From Obelidium mucronatum (taxonomy: Eukaryota > Chytridiomycota > Chytridiomycetes > Chytridiales > Chytriomycetaceae): DNA of 64,000 nucleotides. A program made the translations under genes and the position numbers. Positions 1 to 10,240 of the stretch are shown in pieces; position 1 is the first letter of the stretch; each line of letters opens with the position of its first letter. The notes under the pieces were generated by a model that searched no databases, was not told the DNA's origin, and was given only the letters and a program-made list of their open reading frames with translations. The stretch is taken from positions 868,001 through 932,000 of the forward strand of contig JAIVFH010000001.1 in NCBI GenBank assembly GCA_025765595.1, written 5' to 3'.

Positions 1-457
1 CCGTCTGCTTATAATTCTTCATAGCAATGTCCAATTTTTCTGGGGTCGTCTTGGTGGTGCCTCTGATTGCCACAATCCTTTCACTGAATATCAGGTGACC
101 TGATTTCCCAATTTGTTGCATGTAGAGCCTCATTGTTTTATCCACGCGTCTTCTTAACACCAATAAAGCATCTGAGTCGTATTCTTCCCACTTTTCTTTT
201 TCCTTCAAGTATTTCTCTACTGCGTCCTTGTTGGAATTGTCAGCTTTTGCGACAATTTCCACAGGGGCCTTGAGGGTGCCTCTCATGCGTTCAACAGCCT
301 TGATCATGCTATCACTGGCCAAACAGGTGTTTTCAGTTTCGTAGATCCAGTCCTTGAGTTCGACAACTGTGGTGCTGATGCTGAGGTGGGTGGTACCTCC
401 AATTTTGAGTGCTTCAATCAATCTGTCAGTACGATTGTTGTTTTGTTTTGCTGCCAT
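1..457 (-). CDS. gag-like protein of an LTR retrotransposon, partial (runs off window)
   Basis: On the minus strand an open frame starts at an ATG at 457 (MAAKQNNNR...) and stays open to the window edge, giving about 152 residues with no stop. It has a KYLKEKEKWEEYDSDAL segment followed by a helical RRRVDKTMRLYMQQIG stretch, which resembles the helix-rich gag of Ty1/copia elements, but no zinc knuckle is in view. Copia remnants lie about 1.5 kb away on the same strand, and a short LTR-like sequence lies just upstream. It could also be an unrelated small gene; the gag call rests on weak resemblance and context. Confidence 0.35.
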   Translation of the reverse strand, partial: MAAKQNNNRTDRLIEALKIGGTTHLSISTTVVELKDWIYETENTCLASDSMIKAVERMRGTLKAPVEIVAKADNSNKDAVEKYLKEKEKWEEYDSDALLVLRRRVDKTMRLYMQQIGKSGHLIFSERIVAIRGTTKTTPEKLDIAMKNYKQT

Positions 458-510
458 TCTTGCGTAGCTTAAGACTCTTAATCTGGAATTAATAAAGAGA
501 GTTGTTCTCT

Positions 511-585
511 GGTGGTGGTGTCAGTTTCTGTCTAACTTTCCTTTATTACGAACCCGGTGGTGGTGTCAGTTTCTGTCTAACTTTC
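511..585. repeat. 30-bp direct repeat (two exact copies)
   Basis: The same 30 bases, beginning ggtggtggtgtcagtttctg, occur at 511-540 and 556-585, separated by 15 bases. They sit just upstream of the gag-like frame on the minus strand. On that strand the sequence entering this block from 609 begins TGTTGGAGG, like the 5' end of many copia LTRs, so this may be LTR or leader sequence. No LTR end or target duplication could be fixed. Confidence 0.6.
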
Positions 586-672
586 AAACTGACAACTCCA
601 CCTCCAACACAATGAATAATGAATAAATAAACAATAAATTATTCCCGCTACTTTGTCACCCCAATAGGACTT

Positions 673-1861
673 GTGTTCTATAAGTCTTGGTTTCCTTCTC
701 ACTCTGCTGTTGAACATAGAGTGTGGGATTTAGGATGGATGGTGGGGCCTGAGTTTGTCCGAATTCTCCGTGGTCACTGCACTGGTCCAAAGCCGGAAGA
801 CAACTTTACCAATCTCGCCATTCCCAATCAAAGAGACTCTAAAAGACATGTCAATAGTAAAGCAAGGGAGCTTGCTGTCCACTCAGAGAGCATTGACCTT
901 TCGACTGCCTTTGAACTTTTGAAAGGACGTCATGAACAGGGACACAAACAAGCATTCATGGTTCTGTCTGCTGATGCTATCTATGCTGGTAAAGTCAAGT
1001 TGGTTCCAGAATGCATCAATGGTTCCATAATTGGTGCAGTGGACAAGCATGGTAGTATATAAAAGAATCTAAAAATGTTGCGCATGATTACTCTCAATTA
1101 CTTGCAAAGATATAGGAAAGAGTTGTTGGATGCAGTCATTCCTGATGCAAAACAGTCTTGAAATTGCTTGAGAAGAAATTACAAGCCAAGTCACGGACAA
1201 TATCTACAAAAATTCCAGAAGTTGAAGATGAGACTGGTGGCGGGGATGAGTGTAGTAGTGGTAGTGAGAGTGATTGTGAAGAGGATAATCTCAACTTACA
1301 TACTGCACGAAAAGACAAGAACTTAAGAGGCTCCATGCTGGCTGAACAATCAAAAGCTATCAATCACCAAAAAACCAAAAGCGTCGCAATTCATATGGAC
1401 ATATAGAGAAATCGGCCATTTGGAATGAATTTCTGAAGAATGCAACAGAAACATCATCAACACTCACTGAACTGGTTGCTCAATTGGATGAGAATATTTT
1501 TGAGATTAGCTTGCGTGGGATTCCTCAAAATCAGTCTTGTTATTGCCATGATTGAAACAAATGGGAAGCCAGTCCATTTCCATCAAGTTCTCACTGGTGC
1601 AAAGTGCTGGAAGCTGTTCTAAAGAATACCCTCAAGCTTCAGCAAGACTGGACTCTCTTGCAACTGCCTCCAGCAGACCAAGTTCTTGCTGTTGCTTTGG
1701 CTGATTCTACTGGTGCCGTTTCTACAATTGTTTGCCACCATGCCATTTCAAAGACGGATGCCAAATTGATTACATTTGCTCTCTTTCTGGAGATAATTCA
1801 GGCCATCAATGGACAAATTACTTCATTCAGGAAAGAAAACATCAATGATAATAGTGTCTAA
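673..1861 (+). pseudogene. unidentified degenerate coding stretch
   Basis: Three plus-strand open pieces follow each other in different frames (about 673-1062, 1158-1406 and 1604-1861) with protein-like composition, for example GHKQAFMVLSADAIYAGKV and a Ser/Glu/Asp-rich patch. No GT-AG introns clearly join them. I do not recognise the family. The position between copia fragments suggests a decayed transposon or host gene fragment. Confidence 0.25.
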
Positions 1862-2077
1862 TATGCAACTTTCCAGCCAACCTGATTTGTTGTAGGGGAG
1901 ATGTGGCTTTTTGGCAATGACCCACATATCTTGGATAAACTCTTTTTCTGTAGGACAGGAAAATTTGAGTCTGTTGACAGCTGGGACTGTTTTTAGAGTT
2001 TGATTGATTCTGGCATGCCCAAAACATTTGTGCCAAGTTCTAAATGACGTCTTAGGGAATCTCATTCCAAGTAACAC
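1823..2077 (-). mobile_element. copia-type GAG-pre-integrase fragment
   Basis: The minus-strand frame contains TWHKCFGHARINQTLKTV, matching the W-H-x3-G-H...L pattern of the GAG-pre-integrase zinc domain that precedes integrase in Ty1/copia polyproteins. The downstream C-x2-C and the integrase catalytic core are not recognisable, so this is an isolated remnant. Confidence 0.5.
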
Positions 2078-2099
2078 TTAAATTTTGGGTCATGGTCCA

Positions 2100-2330
2100 G
2101 ATGAGCCTTTGATTTTGGTAAGTCTAGAGTAATTGGAATAGGCCATCAACCCAGGCTCTGCCAGAAACGCACGCATGGAACTCAATAAGAGACCCTGTCA
2201 ATTTGAAATGCTTTACAACCCTTTTGAGAAAGAGCATCAATAAAGAAGTGAAAGATGGTGTTCCAATAAACCAGTCATCCTGACATAGCAAACAACACCA
2301 CACTTGGTTCACAACATAACAGATATCCAA
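2100..2330 (-). mobile_element. copia-type reverse transcriptase/RNase H remnant
   Basis: The minus-strand frame begins with ALDICYVVNQV, the counterpart of the copia motif RPDIxYAVNQV near the end of reverse transcriptase, and continues KRVVKHFKLTGSL, matching the KRxLRYLKGT segment. A second frame then gives YSNYSRLTKIKGSSG, resembling the start of the RNase H domain (YSDADWAG...KSTSG), so a frame break separates them. Stops and missing sequence upstream show it is dead. Confidence 0.55.
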
Positions 2331-5190
2331 AGCACTCTATACATCAAGGCCCCTTGAAAATATATTAATGCTTGCATCTTCTGATCTTCTTGGTTTCTCT
2401 GTTACGGATGTCACCAAGACTTTGTAATGTGGTGGTTGGAAAATTTAGGATTTTATCTACAGTTTTGAGACTTTGTCTCACTGTCTATACAACCCCAGAA
2501 TTGCAAAAGCAGTTGATGTACGCGTTTTTAAGATTCCACATCCTTTGCCTTTGAAGATAAAAATTGTTATTTGTTGAATGAATCTAAATGTGGTAATACG
2601 GCTCCTATTTGGTGGACACACCTTTCCTTTCAAACCAAGATCAAGATTCAAAAAAATAGAGCAAAAGAGAAGAAAGATCTCATAAAACTAGAACACAATA
2701 TTGCAATAGAAACTAGCCCAAAAAATAAATAAATAGAAGAATTAATCAGTCCAGCGCAAATAGAAGAAGTAATAAACCCAGCAAAAATAGAAAATTAATC
2801 AGTCCAACACCTTGCTAATGCATTTATTTCCCTTTCATGACGCTCTGGAGAATCCAACACGTGCGATGACAGTCAGGGTTTTGGGTCAAGTGCCAGGAAC
2901 CAAAGCGGCGCCATTCAAAGATACACAGGGCTTATCAACGCAAATTTGAGGCTTGATTGTAATTTGCTTGATTTGTGGTGCTTTTGATTGCTCGCTGGTG
3001 TGGATGAAGTTCCCGGGCCAGTGTATTGACTGATAATTGAAATTACAGAGCAAGTTAAAAGACTCTGTTTTGTCGTACTTGTTCATTTGGTGTTTTATCA
3101 AACAGAGAATCTGCAAAAAGCCCTGTGGCAGTCTTGAGACTGATTAAAATCATCATCTGAAACTCACTGTAAAGCGATTCAAGATTTGATAATTTGGTTG
3201 CGTCCAGCTGAGCAAACTGGCTACGTTGTGAGGGTATATGCTTTAGGTACTTGTGCATTCCAGTGCCTCTCACACGCTCCTCCCAGTGCTCCCAGCGTGT
3301 GCCAATTATGGTGCCAATTATGGATACTTGCCGCAGCGTCTTACCGTGGTTGCAGCGGACGGAGAGGGTTTGGAATAGTGAACAATTTTGGTTTCAGGAG
3401 GTTTTATTTTATTGGTCGAGCAAACGGATGGAATTTATTGGTCGAGAAAGGTAAATGGTTGGCCAATGAGCAACCAGCCGGGAATACTTTGTCTTAGGAA
3501 TCATGTTGATCGTCCTTTGTTTGGATGTACACCACCTCATGAGATCCAATGTCAAGTATCCATTCTCCACAACAGAAAAATGTTAGTAGAAAGTTTTTGT
3601 ACGGTGGTTAATATGCTCTCACGAATTTTCAAGTTTTTTGAAAACAAAATGTTGAAATCCGTTGAAGCACCGCCCTTATGACTCACTGCCAGCAACTACT
3701 GCCAACCTCCGTAATCCTGCTGCAGCTACATCTATGAATGAGTAAGTAGTCACAAACATTGATACAGATGGGTTTACGAGCTCATAGGGTTTAGCACTCT
3801 TTTCTCTTTACAGGATGCAACAACTTCGACATCACGACAAGACCGTCGAAATCACTCAATCACCGATTGCACTTACAGCTCTATCTTTGTGAGTGACTCT
3901 TAACGAAACACAACGCCAATGGTAAGGGTCATTTATTAATTTGAACACCAACCTATCACTAACTCTCAAAGACAACCATCACAAACCATCACACCATCTC
4001 ATGAATACAGGCCTCTGTGAAGTCAGCTGGTACGGCACGCAACGCTTGCTGTACAAGTGCTCAAATCATGGATTTTATAACCGTGTTACCTACAACACTG
4101 TATTACCCCAAACGGTTGCGAGAGAAACAACATGTGATCCCAAAGTGTTGTCGACGCAGGGCTGGAAGCTATCAATATGCCAAGAAGGTTGTCAGCACGA
4201 CGAAACCTTGGTTCAATAGCTGGAGGTACTCGCTCAGCCTCAAGACGTCAATTGAGGCATTGATTGATGCTATCGGATATATGTTGTGTTGAAGGTTAGT
4301 TGCGGTATCCGTTATCGAACACAATGTCAACTTGGATTGTAGGTTTAGCAAGGCATTCTGTCTTTTATTATTGACAGGCTTTGCTTTGAGTGTCGTTGCG
4401 TAGTTTGTTATAATATGATAGCCGCTTATCGTATCTATTACATTACCAATGTGTGTTCAATAATAAAAAAAGAAGAGATTCTTTGAAGAAATCACGCGTT
4501 CTTCTAGAACTCAATGCCCACGTCCCCACTAAGTCACATAAGCCGTCGCTTAGACTATATTGCCGATCTAACTTTGTTGATTTAATCACGCATAAAAGAA
4601 AATAACATAGTTTTCCTTGCTGTTGCATTTTACCATTGCAAGACTGACATCAACTAAAGCTTAGGGCTAGTATTAATAAAGACTACTTTGATTTCCTTTG
4701 TTTTGGTTTGTTTTTGCTTAATTGTATGATGGGGGTGCTTTTGTCATTACACCGGGGTGCTTTTGTCAAAACACCAGGGTGCTTTAAGCTGGAAATCGAG
4801 AAGAGCATACTAACCACCGTATTTTTGTTGTAATTGGTAGTGATCTGAAAAGGCACATTGCCCTTTTTTCACAGACTTTGCTCATGGAACATACTTCCTC
4901 TACTCCTATGTTGCCCATAACCTTTCTCCAGCCAGATCATTTATCAGTCCGCTTGTTGTTGCAGTGTCAGCTTTTGAGACTGGCTTGTAAGGTGGATGTA
5001 ACCTTTCTTCAGTGGCCTACAATCAAAGAACCAATCCTTTTTGAGGGCTTAGTGTACATTTTAAACTGTATGACCAGTAAATCTGAAACCAATGATTATT
5101 ACGTTGAAAATCATAGTTTTATTCATTCTTTCTGTGATACCAAAACAAACATAAACAGAAAAATAAGAAACATCAGAGAGCAAGCAGGGT
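2331..5190. other. 2.9-kb stretch with no gene recognised
   Basis: Short open frames occur on both strands (for example 3055-3273 minus, 3388-3681 plus, 4017-4292 plus), but none shows a recognisable domain, a convincing start or a splice-consistent extension. It is AT-rich with pieces that look like eroded repeats, plus one small tandem repeat described separately. Confidence 0.4.
4732..4785. repeat. imperfect 22-bp tandem repeat, about 2.5 copies
   Basis: The unit ggggtgcttttgtcattaca is followed by a near copy with aaaacacca at its end and then a partial third copy gggtgcttt. It lies about 400 bases beyond the 3' end of the chitinase gene. No function can be read from it. Confidence 0.5.
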
Positions 5191-7260
5191 CTAAACAGGT
5201 GGAAGTCCCCATCCCTTGCGCATAGCGTTCATCATTTCATTTTTGTAGTCCTGGTCAATTTCCCAAGCCATAATTCCTGGCAACCCGTTGCTCTTGGCCC
5301 AAGCAGTCTTGGCCTCAATAGATTGCGGGTCATCGTAGGAAATGAAAGTCGGCTGGTTGTTGGTGAAGGATGGGTGGTACAAGGTTGGGTTCTCAGCAAA
5401 CTTGAAGTAAGCACGTGTCCATCCATTGGAACCAGTCAACGCGCCGTTGGCAAGCGGCGCGCCAACCTGCTGACGAACTCCCGCAGTGTCTCCACGAAGG
5501 TTATGGTACATCCAAACAGTAGAACGCGACTTTTGAGCATCTGGCGCAGATCCAGTGCATGGGGATTGCCATGGGTCATCCAAAACATCTCCTTGAATAA
5601 CTGGGTTGTTGCATGGCTTGGAAAGATCGTTGGCGTCGTAACCGCCGCTGGTACAGTGCTGGTAGAGACCGTTGTTGGTGTTGTTTGCAACGTTCCAGGA
5701 ACGGCCGTAGAATCCAACACCTGGGACAAGCTTTGACTTTGGAATACCAATGTCCACGTAGTCTTTGAGGGATCCGGCGATTGACCACTTCTTTCCGTTC
5801 GCGGCCGGTTGCTGTGGGTCGGATGGAGATGGGGAGTTCAGTGGAGAGTTGAAGTCGGCGTATGGGGACCAGGAACCGTAGAAGTCGTAGGTCATGACTT
5901 GGATGTAGGAAAGCTGCTCCGCAATGGCTGGGAGGTAGTTGACACCGTTGACAACGTAGCGGTTGACGTCTGGGGAAGTAGCGATGGAGAGAATAATGTC
6001 GTTGCCGAGTTCAGCACGAAGCGCCTTCAACAGGGTGACAAAGTTGATGGCGTCGTTGGGGTCGACCGCGTTACAAGACAGACCGCCGCCTGATGGGTAT
6101 TCCCAATCGAGATCAAGACCGTCGAATCCGTTGTCGGACAAGTACTTCTTGATGTTTTTCACAAAGTTGGCAGTGGCAGTGGCGCTCTTGGCAATGTTGG
6201 AGAAGTGGACAGAACCAGACCAGCCACCAACGGAGATAACAGTTCGCAAGTTGGGGTACTTGACACGTGCAGTACCTGTCAAGCGAGTAATGTGCAGGAA
6301 GTCGGCCCAGTCATCGAAGCTCTTCAAGGAACCGTCAGACAAGGCGTTCAAGAACGCGTAGTTGATGACAGAGAAGTTGGTCAAGTCGAGGAGATCGATA
6401 CGAGTCTGTGGACGCGTGTATGGAGCCCATTGAGCCCAGTATCTGTTGAAAAGACGGAATATTAATGCATGAATGGCGCTTTTTAAAAGAAATAAATATT
6501 ACCCAATGATTCCTGGAGTCCCGGAGTATGGTCGTGGGTTTAAGGTTTTGATGTCGCAGTTGTTTAACTTGACCCACTCGGTTCTCTTGGATGGTTGCGA
6601 ACCAGATTCGTACTTTGCCTGGTAGTTGACTCCGTTTTCACTGACAATAGTGTCCTTCGAGTAAGTCTTTCCAGAAATCCACTTGGGGTAGCATTGGTCC
6701 TTGGAAGGTGGTGGTGGTGGAGCTGGAATACATGGCCCTTCGAAGGTCCAGTCAGACGCGGTTGGGGATGGAGTTCCAGAGGTGTAGTACTTGGCAACGT
6801 AGTTGTTACCGTTCAAGCTCGCCTTCTTGTCGGCAGCTGGGTCGGTCGGGTTATAGATCAAGCCAGGGATGTACGCGTCGTAACAGTATGGAAGAGTGGA
6901 GGTTCCGGTTGTGGTTGCCACAGCGCTAGTGGTAGTCGTTGTGGTTGTGGTTGTCGATGGAGCAACTGTTGTTTGAACAGTGGTTCCAACCGTGGACGCT
7001 CTTGTGGTTGTTGTAGTCGTGGTAGTAGTCGTTGGTGCAACAGTTGTAGTGCCTCCACCACAAGCTCCAAGAGGAGCCCAAGGGTCACCTTTTCCTGGGG
7101 TGTTGGTAAAATCGGCGTACCATTTGGCGTTGTAGTTGACACCGTTGTAGCTGACTTGAGCACCGCCTCTGTACACAGCGGAAGAAACCCAAGGGGCGGC
7201 GCAGGGAGCAGCGGCGGCAAGCGCAGCGGACATAGAAGCAAGGACAAAGTTAAGCAACAT
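5191..7260 (-). CDS. secreted chitinase, glycoside hydrolase family 18, with three N-terminal chitin-binding modules
   Basis: Two exons (7260-6503 and 6442-5191; 60-nt intron GTAATA...CAACAG) give 669 residues. An N-terminal signal peptide (MLLNFVLASMSAALAAAA) leads into a CBM5/12-like module with the typical W..., Y..., NGVNYxAKW pattern. A Thr/Ser-rich linker follows, then two more such modules (VAKYYTSG and YQAKYESGSQP). The GH18 barrel follows, with SVGGW and the catalytic motif FDGLDLDWE (Asp360, Asp363, Asp365, Glu367 as acid/base) and a late MAWEIDQD. It should cleave chitin outside the cell or at the wall. The ATG at 7260 is chosen because it opens the signal peptide; an upstream in-frame ATG near 7341 would bury it. 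It belongs with the deacetylases and LPMO-like genes elsewhere in the window. Confidence 0.93.
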
Positions 7261-7687
7261 CTTTTTTTCTTTTCGGACTGATATCCTACTCCTGGCGAAG
7301 TGAGCCGTCTTTTTAAGTGAATGAGGGTGGCAGTTGGCCATCGTGACTTGTCACGGGAGCTGGTCCGTTTTGAACTTGCCTCTTGAAACGAACTTTAAAT
7401 TATCGGTCGATTTTTTTCGCAAGGTATTAACAAGCTCTTGAGAAGTACTAGGCTAGCGAGCATTCTTTTAGACATAGAAGATGGCGAGAAGGGTTTCCTT
7501 CGCTTCATGCTTCTGCGTGTTTGGTCCAACAAAGTTCATCAGACAGCCTCACGTTAGGTCACGTGAACACGTGACACACAATACCAAGCACGATAAAGGT
7601 TCAATCAATTACGAGAGTTAGTGATACCAACCACTGCCTTTGCCCTTCAACATTAATACTCTTAATTAAAAACTGAAAAGAGGGGAT
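7261..7687. other. intergenic spacer upstream of the chitinase gene
   Basis: This 427-base gap holds the presumed chitinase promoter and the 3' flank of the J-domain gene. The palindromic core cacgtg appears twice near 7560-7575 (tcacgtgaacacgtgac), a possible bHLH-type site. No open frame of note. Confidence 0.4.
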
Positions 7688-9910
7688 TCATTCTAAATAA
7701 TACTGCATCCTCGGCTTCTTTTTCACACCTCCACCACCACGTCCTGAAGCTCGCTCATAATCCTCTCGAGACGCAATCATGGCCAATCCATTTCCGAAAT
7801 AGCCCGAACTAAATTTATCAATCTGAGGAGCATCAGCAATCTCCAACGGTTTCTTGCCCTCAATGCCCAAAACCATATCCCGCAAACTGACCAACTGACA
7901 GTTTTCAGATTCTCTCGCCTTGGTCACTTTACTCATACCGGGTTCTTTCCCCACAATCAAGAAATCTGTTTTTCCAGAGATGGCACTTGTGACACGACCC
8001 CCAAATGATTCACACATTTCCTTCACTCGGTCTTTCCCAAGGCTGAGCCCACATCCACCACCGACTTCAGGAAATATTCCTGTCAGGACTATTCGCTTTC
8101 CGTGGAGAAAGTGCGGGTCGGTGCCGTTGAGTCCTGGCCGCGGGATCAGAAATCGACCAGAGTTCGACGCCGGACGAGCAACGGCATTGCTGTGACGAAC
8201 AATTGCATGATGATTAGGTACAAATGATGGCGCCTCGTCTTCACTGTATGATGCACATGACATGAAGCTTTCTTGTTTGGAGATTGTTGGGACGCGCTCG
8301 ATTGCGACTTTGTGTTGATGTGATGTAACCGACGGATGAACATCTCGCACGTTTGTTGCGTAAGTGTACTGAGGTTCGCGTTTCATGGCTGGAGCTGACA
8401 TGTATGTTGTGGACAAAATGGATTTTGGCACCCGCTCTAGAGTGGTTAAATGCTCGGCTTTGAATACATTCACCGATGAAGGGGAAACTGTTGAATATTC
8501 CCGTTTAATGGGAATCTCCGTTTCGCGTTTTGACTGATATACCCGTTCCTCGAATGTCAGAGGGCGATTAACATTCGATTGCTTCTCTTCCGGCTTCACA
8601 GGGAATTCCTGCTTTATACGAGCATTGTATCTATTCAATGCCTGGGATTCCCGCTCAAGAGTAGTCAGAAGTTCGCTCACCAAAGAGGAAGAAGAAATTG
8701 ATGAAAATTCGCGCTTGCCTGGAATTGCCGTTTCGAGTTTATAAAGATGTGCGCGTTCCTCGTAAGTCATTGGCCGGTTTACATTCGATGGTTTTCTTTC
8801 CAACTGTGAAAGGACTTCCTGTCTCACGTGTGGTTTGTCGGGTGATGAGGAGTCTTCCTCCTTGTAGCTTACAACACGAGTTAAAGTTCTCCTCATTTTG
8901 CTCAGTGGAACAGTCTCGTCTCCCTTGACAGTAACAACTTCTGGAGCAAGTTGAGTCCGTGATCGCGGCATATGCCCAATACCCGCCATTCCTTCATGAT
9001 AACCCTGCGCAACAGAAAACGTTTCTTCATATTTACGTTTTGTTGTTCCCGCATGCACACTTGAAGCCAGTTGAGTCGGTGCAGAAGACGGTGCATACCC
9101 AATGCGATTACTCGCCATTCCTCCATAATAATCTTGCGCCGAGGCAGCCGCCCCACCAGCTTTCCCTGTTGTTCCACGACCGAACGCACCTGGGAACCCA
9201 CCAAGATTCCTTGGCCCTCTGAATCCCGCCCAATTCCCCTTATCCATAACATGACGAACAATCATCTCCTTCTCGCCACTCGACAGAAACTGGAACCCAC
9301 ACAACAAAACCTCATTCATCCCACTCAAGGCTTCGCTAAACAGTCGCATGTCCGAACACAAATCCGGGTCCGGCAAACCCTTCCAAATTTTCGCGGGAAC
9401 GCGCCAACAATCTAAATGGATCCATCGACCGTATGATCCAGACTCCGTGTCGATGGAGCCTATTCGGATGGTTGCCTTGCTAATGTTTTGTTTGCAAGAT
9501 GAGCATTTGCTGCGGTCAGATTTCGCGGGTTCAACCTTGTAGGTTGGGACAGTTTCTTGCGCGGCTTCATTGTAAAAGTCCCATGGTTTTGGCATGGACG
9601 CGGAGGAGGAGGATGATGAACTGCTGCTGCTACCAGTGGTCGCGCGAGGAACATGTTGCCTGCATGCATCAGCGTACGAAGCAATACTCCCGTCTTCTTT
9701 AAGTTTCCGCAAGATTTCAAAAGGTTCGTTCACTTGTCGAAAGAGTTCTTTGCTTCCACCTGGTTTATCGGGATGCACAACAAGAACTCTGGCGTGATAC
9801 TTGCGCTTGATGATTTTGAATTCATCATCGAGGTTCGAACAAGCGTTTAGCTCTTCAATGGATACGCCAAGAGCAAGGAGGCAGGAATGGACGGTGGTTC
9901 GTGCCGCCAT
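7688..9910 (-). CDS. J-domain / PARP-type zinc finger / BRCT protein
   Basis: A single uninterrupted frame of 740 residues. Residues about 5-75 form a J domain with the HPD motif at 46-48, which would stimulate an Hsp70. Residues about 125-175 form a PARP-type zinc finger: Cys136, Cys139, His165 and Cys168 in the pattern KCSSC...WIHLDCW. A long low-complexity middle with repeated RPxTxEER-like pieces follows. About residues 595-685 form a BRCT domain resembling the RFC1/ligase type (KRIVLTGIF, FGGRVTSAISGKTDFLIVG). This suggests a nuclear protein that binds damaged or nicked DNA and recruits a chaperone. The start is the ATG at 9910: the longer frame upstream is encoded by a poly-T run and reads as polylysine. 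Function is inferred from domains; the combination is unusual. Confidence 0.85.
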   Translation of the reverse strand: MAARTTVHSCLLALGVSIEELNACSNLDDEFKIIKRKYHARVLVVHPDKPGGSKELFRQVNEPFEILRKLKEDGSIASYADACRQHVPRATTGSSSSSSSSSSASMPKPWDFYNEAAQETVPTYKVEPAKSDRSKCSSCKQNISKATIRIGSIDTESGSYGRWIHLDCWRVPAKIWKGLPDPDLCSDMRLFSEALSGMNEVLLCGFQFLSSGEKEMIVRHVMDKGNWAGFRGPRNLGGFPGAFGRGTTGKAGGAAASAQDYYGGMASNRIGYAPSSAPTQLASSVHAGTTKRKYEETFSVAQGYHEGMAGIGHMPRSRTQLAPEVVTVKGDETVPLSKMRRTLTRVVSYKEEDSSSPDKPHVRQEVLSQLERKPSNVNRPMTYEERAHLYKLETAIPGKREFSSISSSSLVSELLTTLERESQALNRYNARIKQEFPVKPEEKQSNVNRPLTFEERVYQSKRETEIPIKREYSTVSPSSVNVFKAEHLTTLERVPKSILSTTYMSAPAMKREPQYTYATNVRDVHPSVTSHQHKVAIERVPTISKQESFMSCASYSEDEAPSFVPNHHAIVRHSNAVARPASNSGRFLIPRPGLNGTDPHFLHGKRIVLTGIFPEVGGGCGLSLGKDRVKEMCESFGGRVTSAISGKTDFLIVGKEPGMSKVTKARESENCQLVSLRDMVLGIEGKKPLEIADAPQIDKFSSGYFGNGLAMIASREDYERASGRGGGGVKKKPRMQYYLE

Positions 9911-10240
9911 TTTGTATTGTTTTTTTTTTTTTTTTTTTTTTTTTTGCTCTTTTCCAAACAGCCAAGCGGAGTTTGAAAAGCCCCGTTCCGAGAGCACAAG
10001 CACGTCGGTCTTTGAAAAATGTCAATAAAAAAGTTGTCTACAATTTTATTGGAAGTAGTGAGAGGCGGGGAGGGCGTGCTTCATCATCAAACCCCCTCAC
10101 ACATTCAACAATTCCATTAAAATATCACGAGGCATAACAACCCACAACAGTGTACCCCCAAAAACGAGAGGATCCATTCAACTACCACCACCACCACTCC
10201 TCCTCGCCTCTCCGCTTCCCGAAGGGCCTAAAGGCCCATC
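9911..10240. other. intergenic spacer with poly-T tract
   Basis: A 330-base gap between the 3' end of UPF1 and the start of the J-domain gene. It contains a run of about 26 T on the plus strand at 9919-9945 directly before the J-domain start (poly-A in the sense of the gene). Nothing else seen. Confidence 0.4.

Noticed and set aside
3941..4292. Overlapping 91-92 codon plus-strand frames
   Set aside because: Two frames equally open, no recognisable domain, no splice-supported extension; kept as unassigned.
6595..7281. Plus-strand 228-codon frame opposite the chitinase
   Set aside because: Shadow of the Thr-rich linker and binding modules; no start context or domain.
9911..10003. N-terminal extension of the J-domain protein with a polylysine run
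   Set aside because: It is translation of a homopolymer in the spacer; the J domain starts properly at the ATG at 9910.
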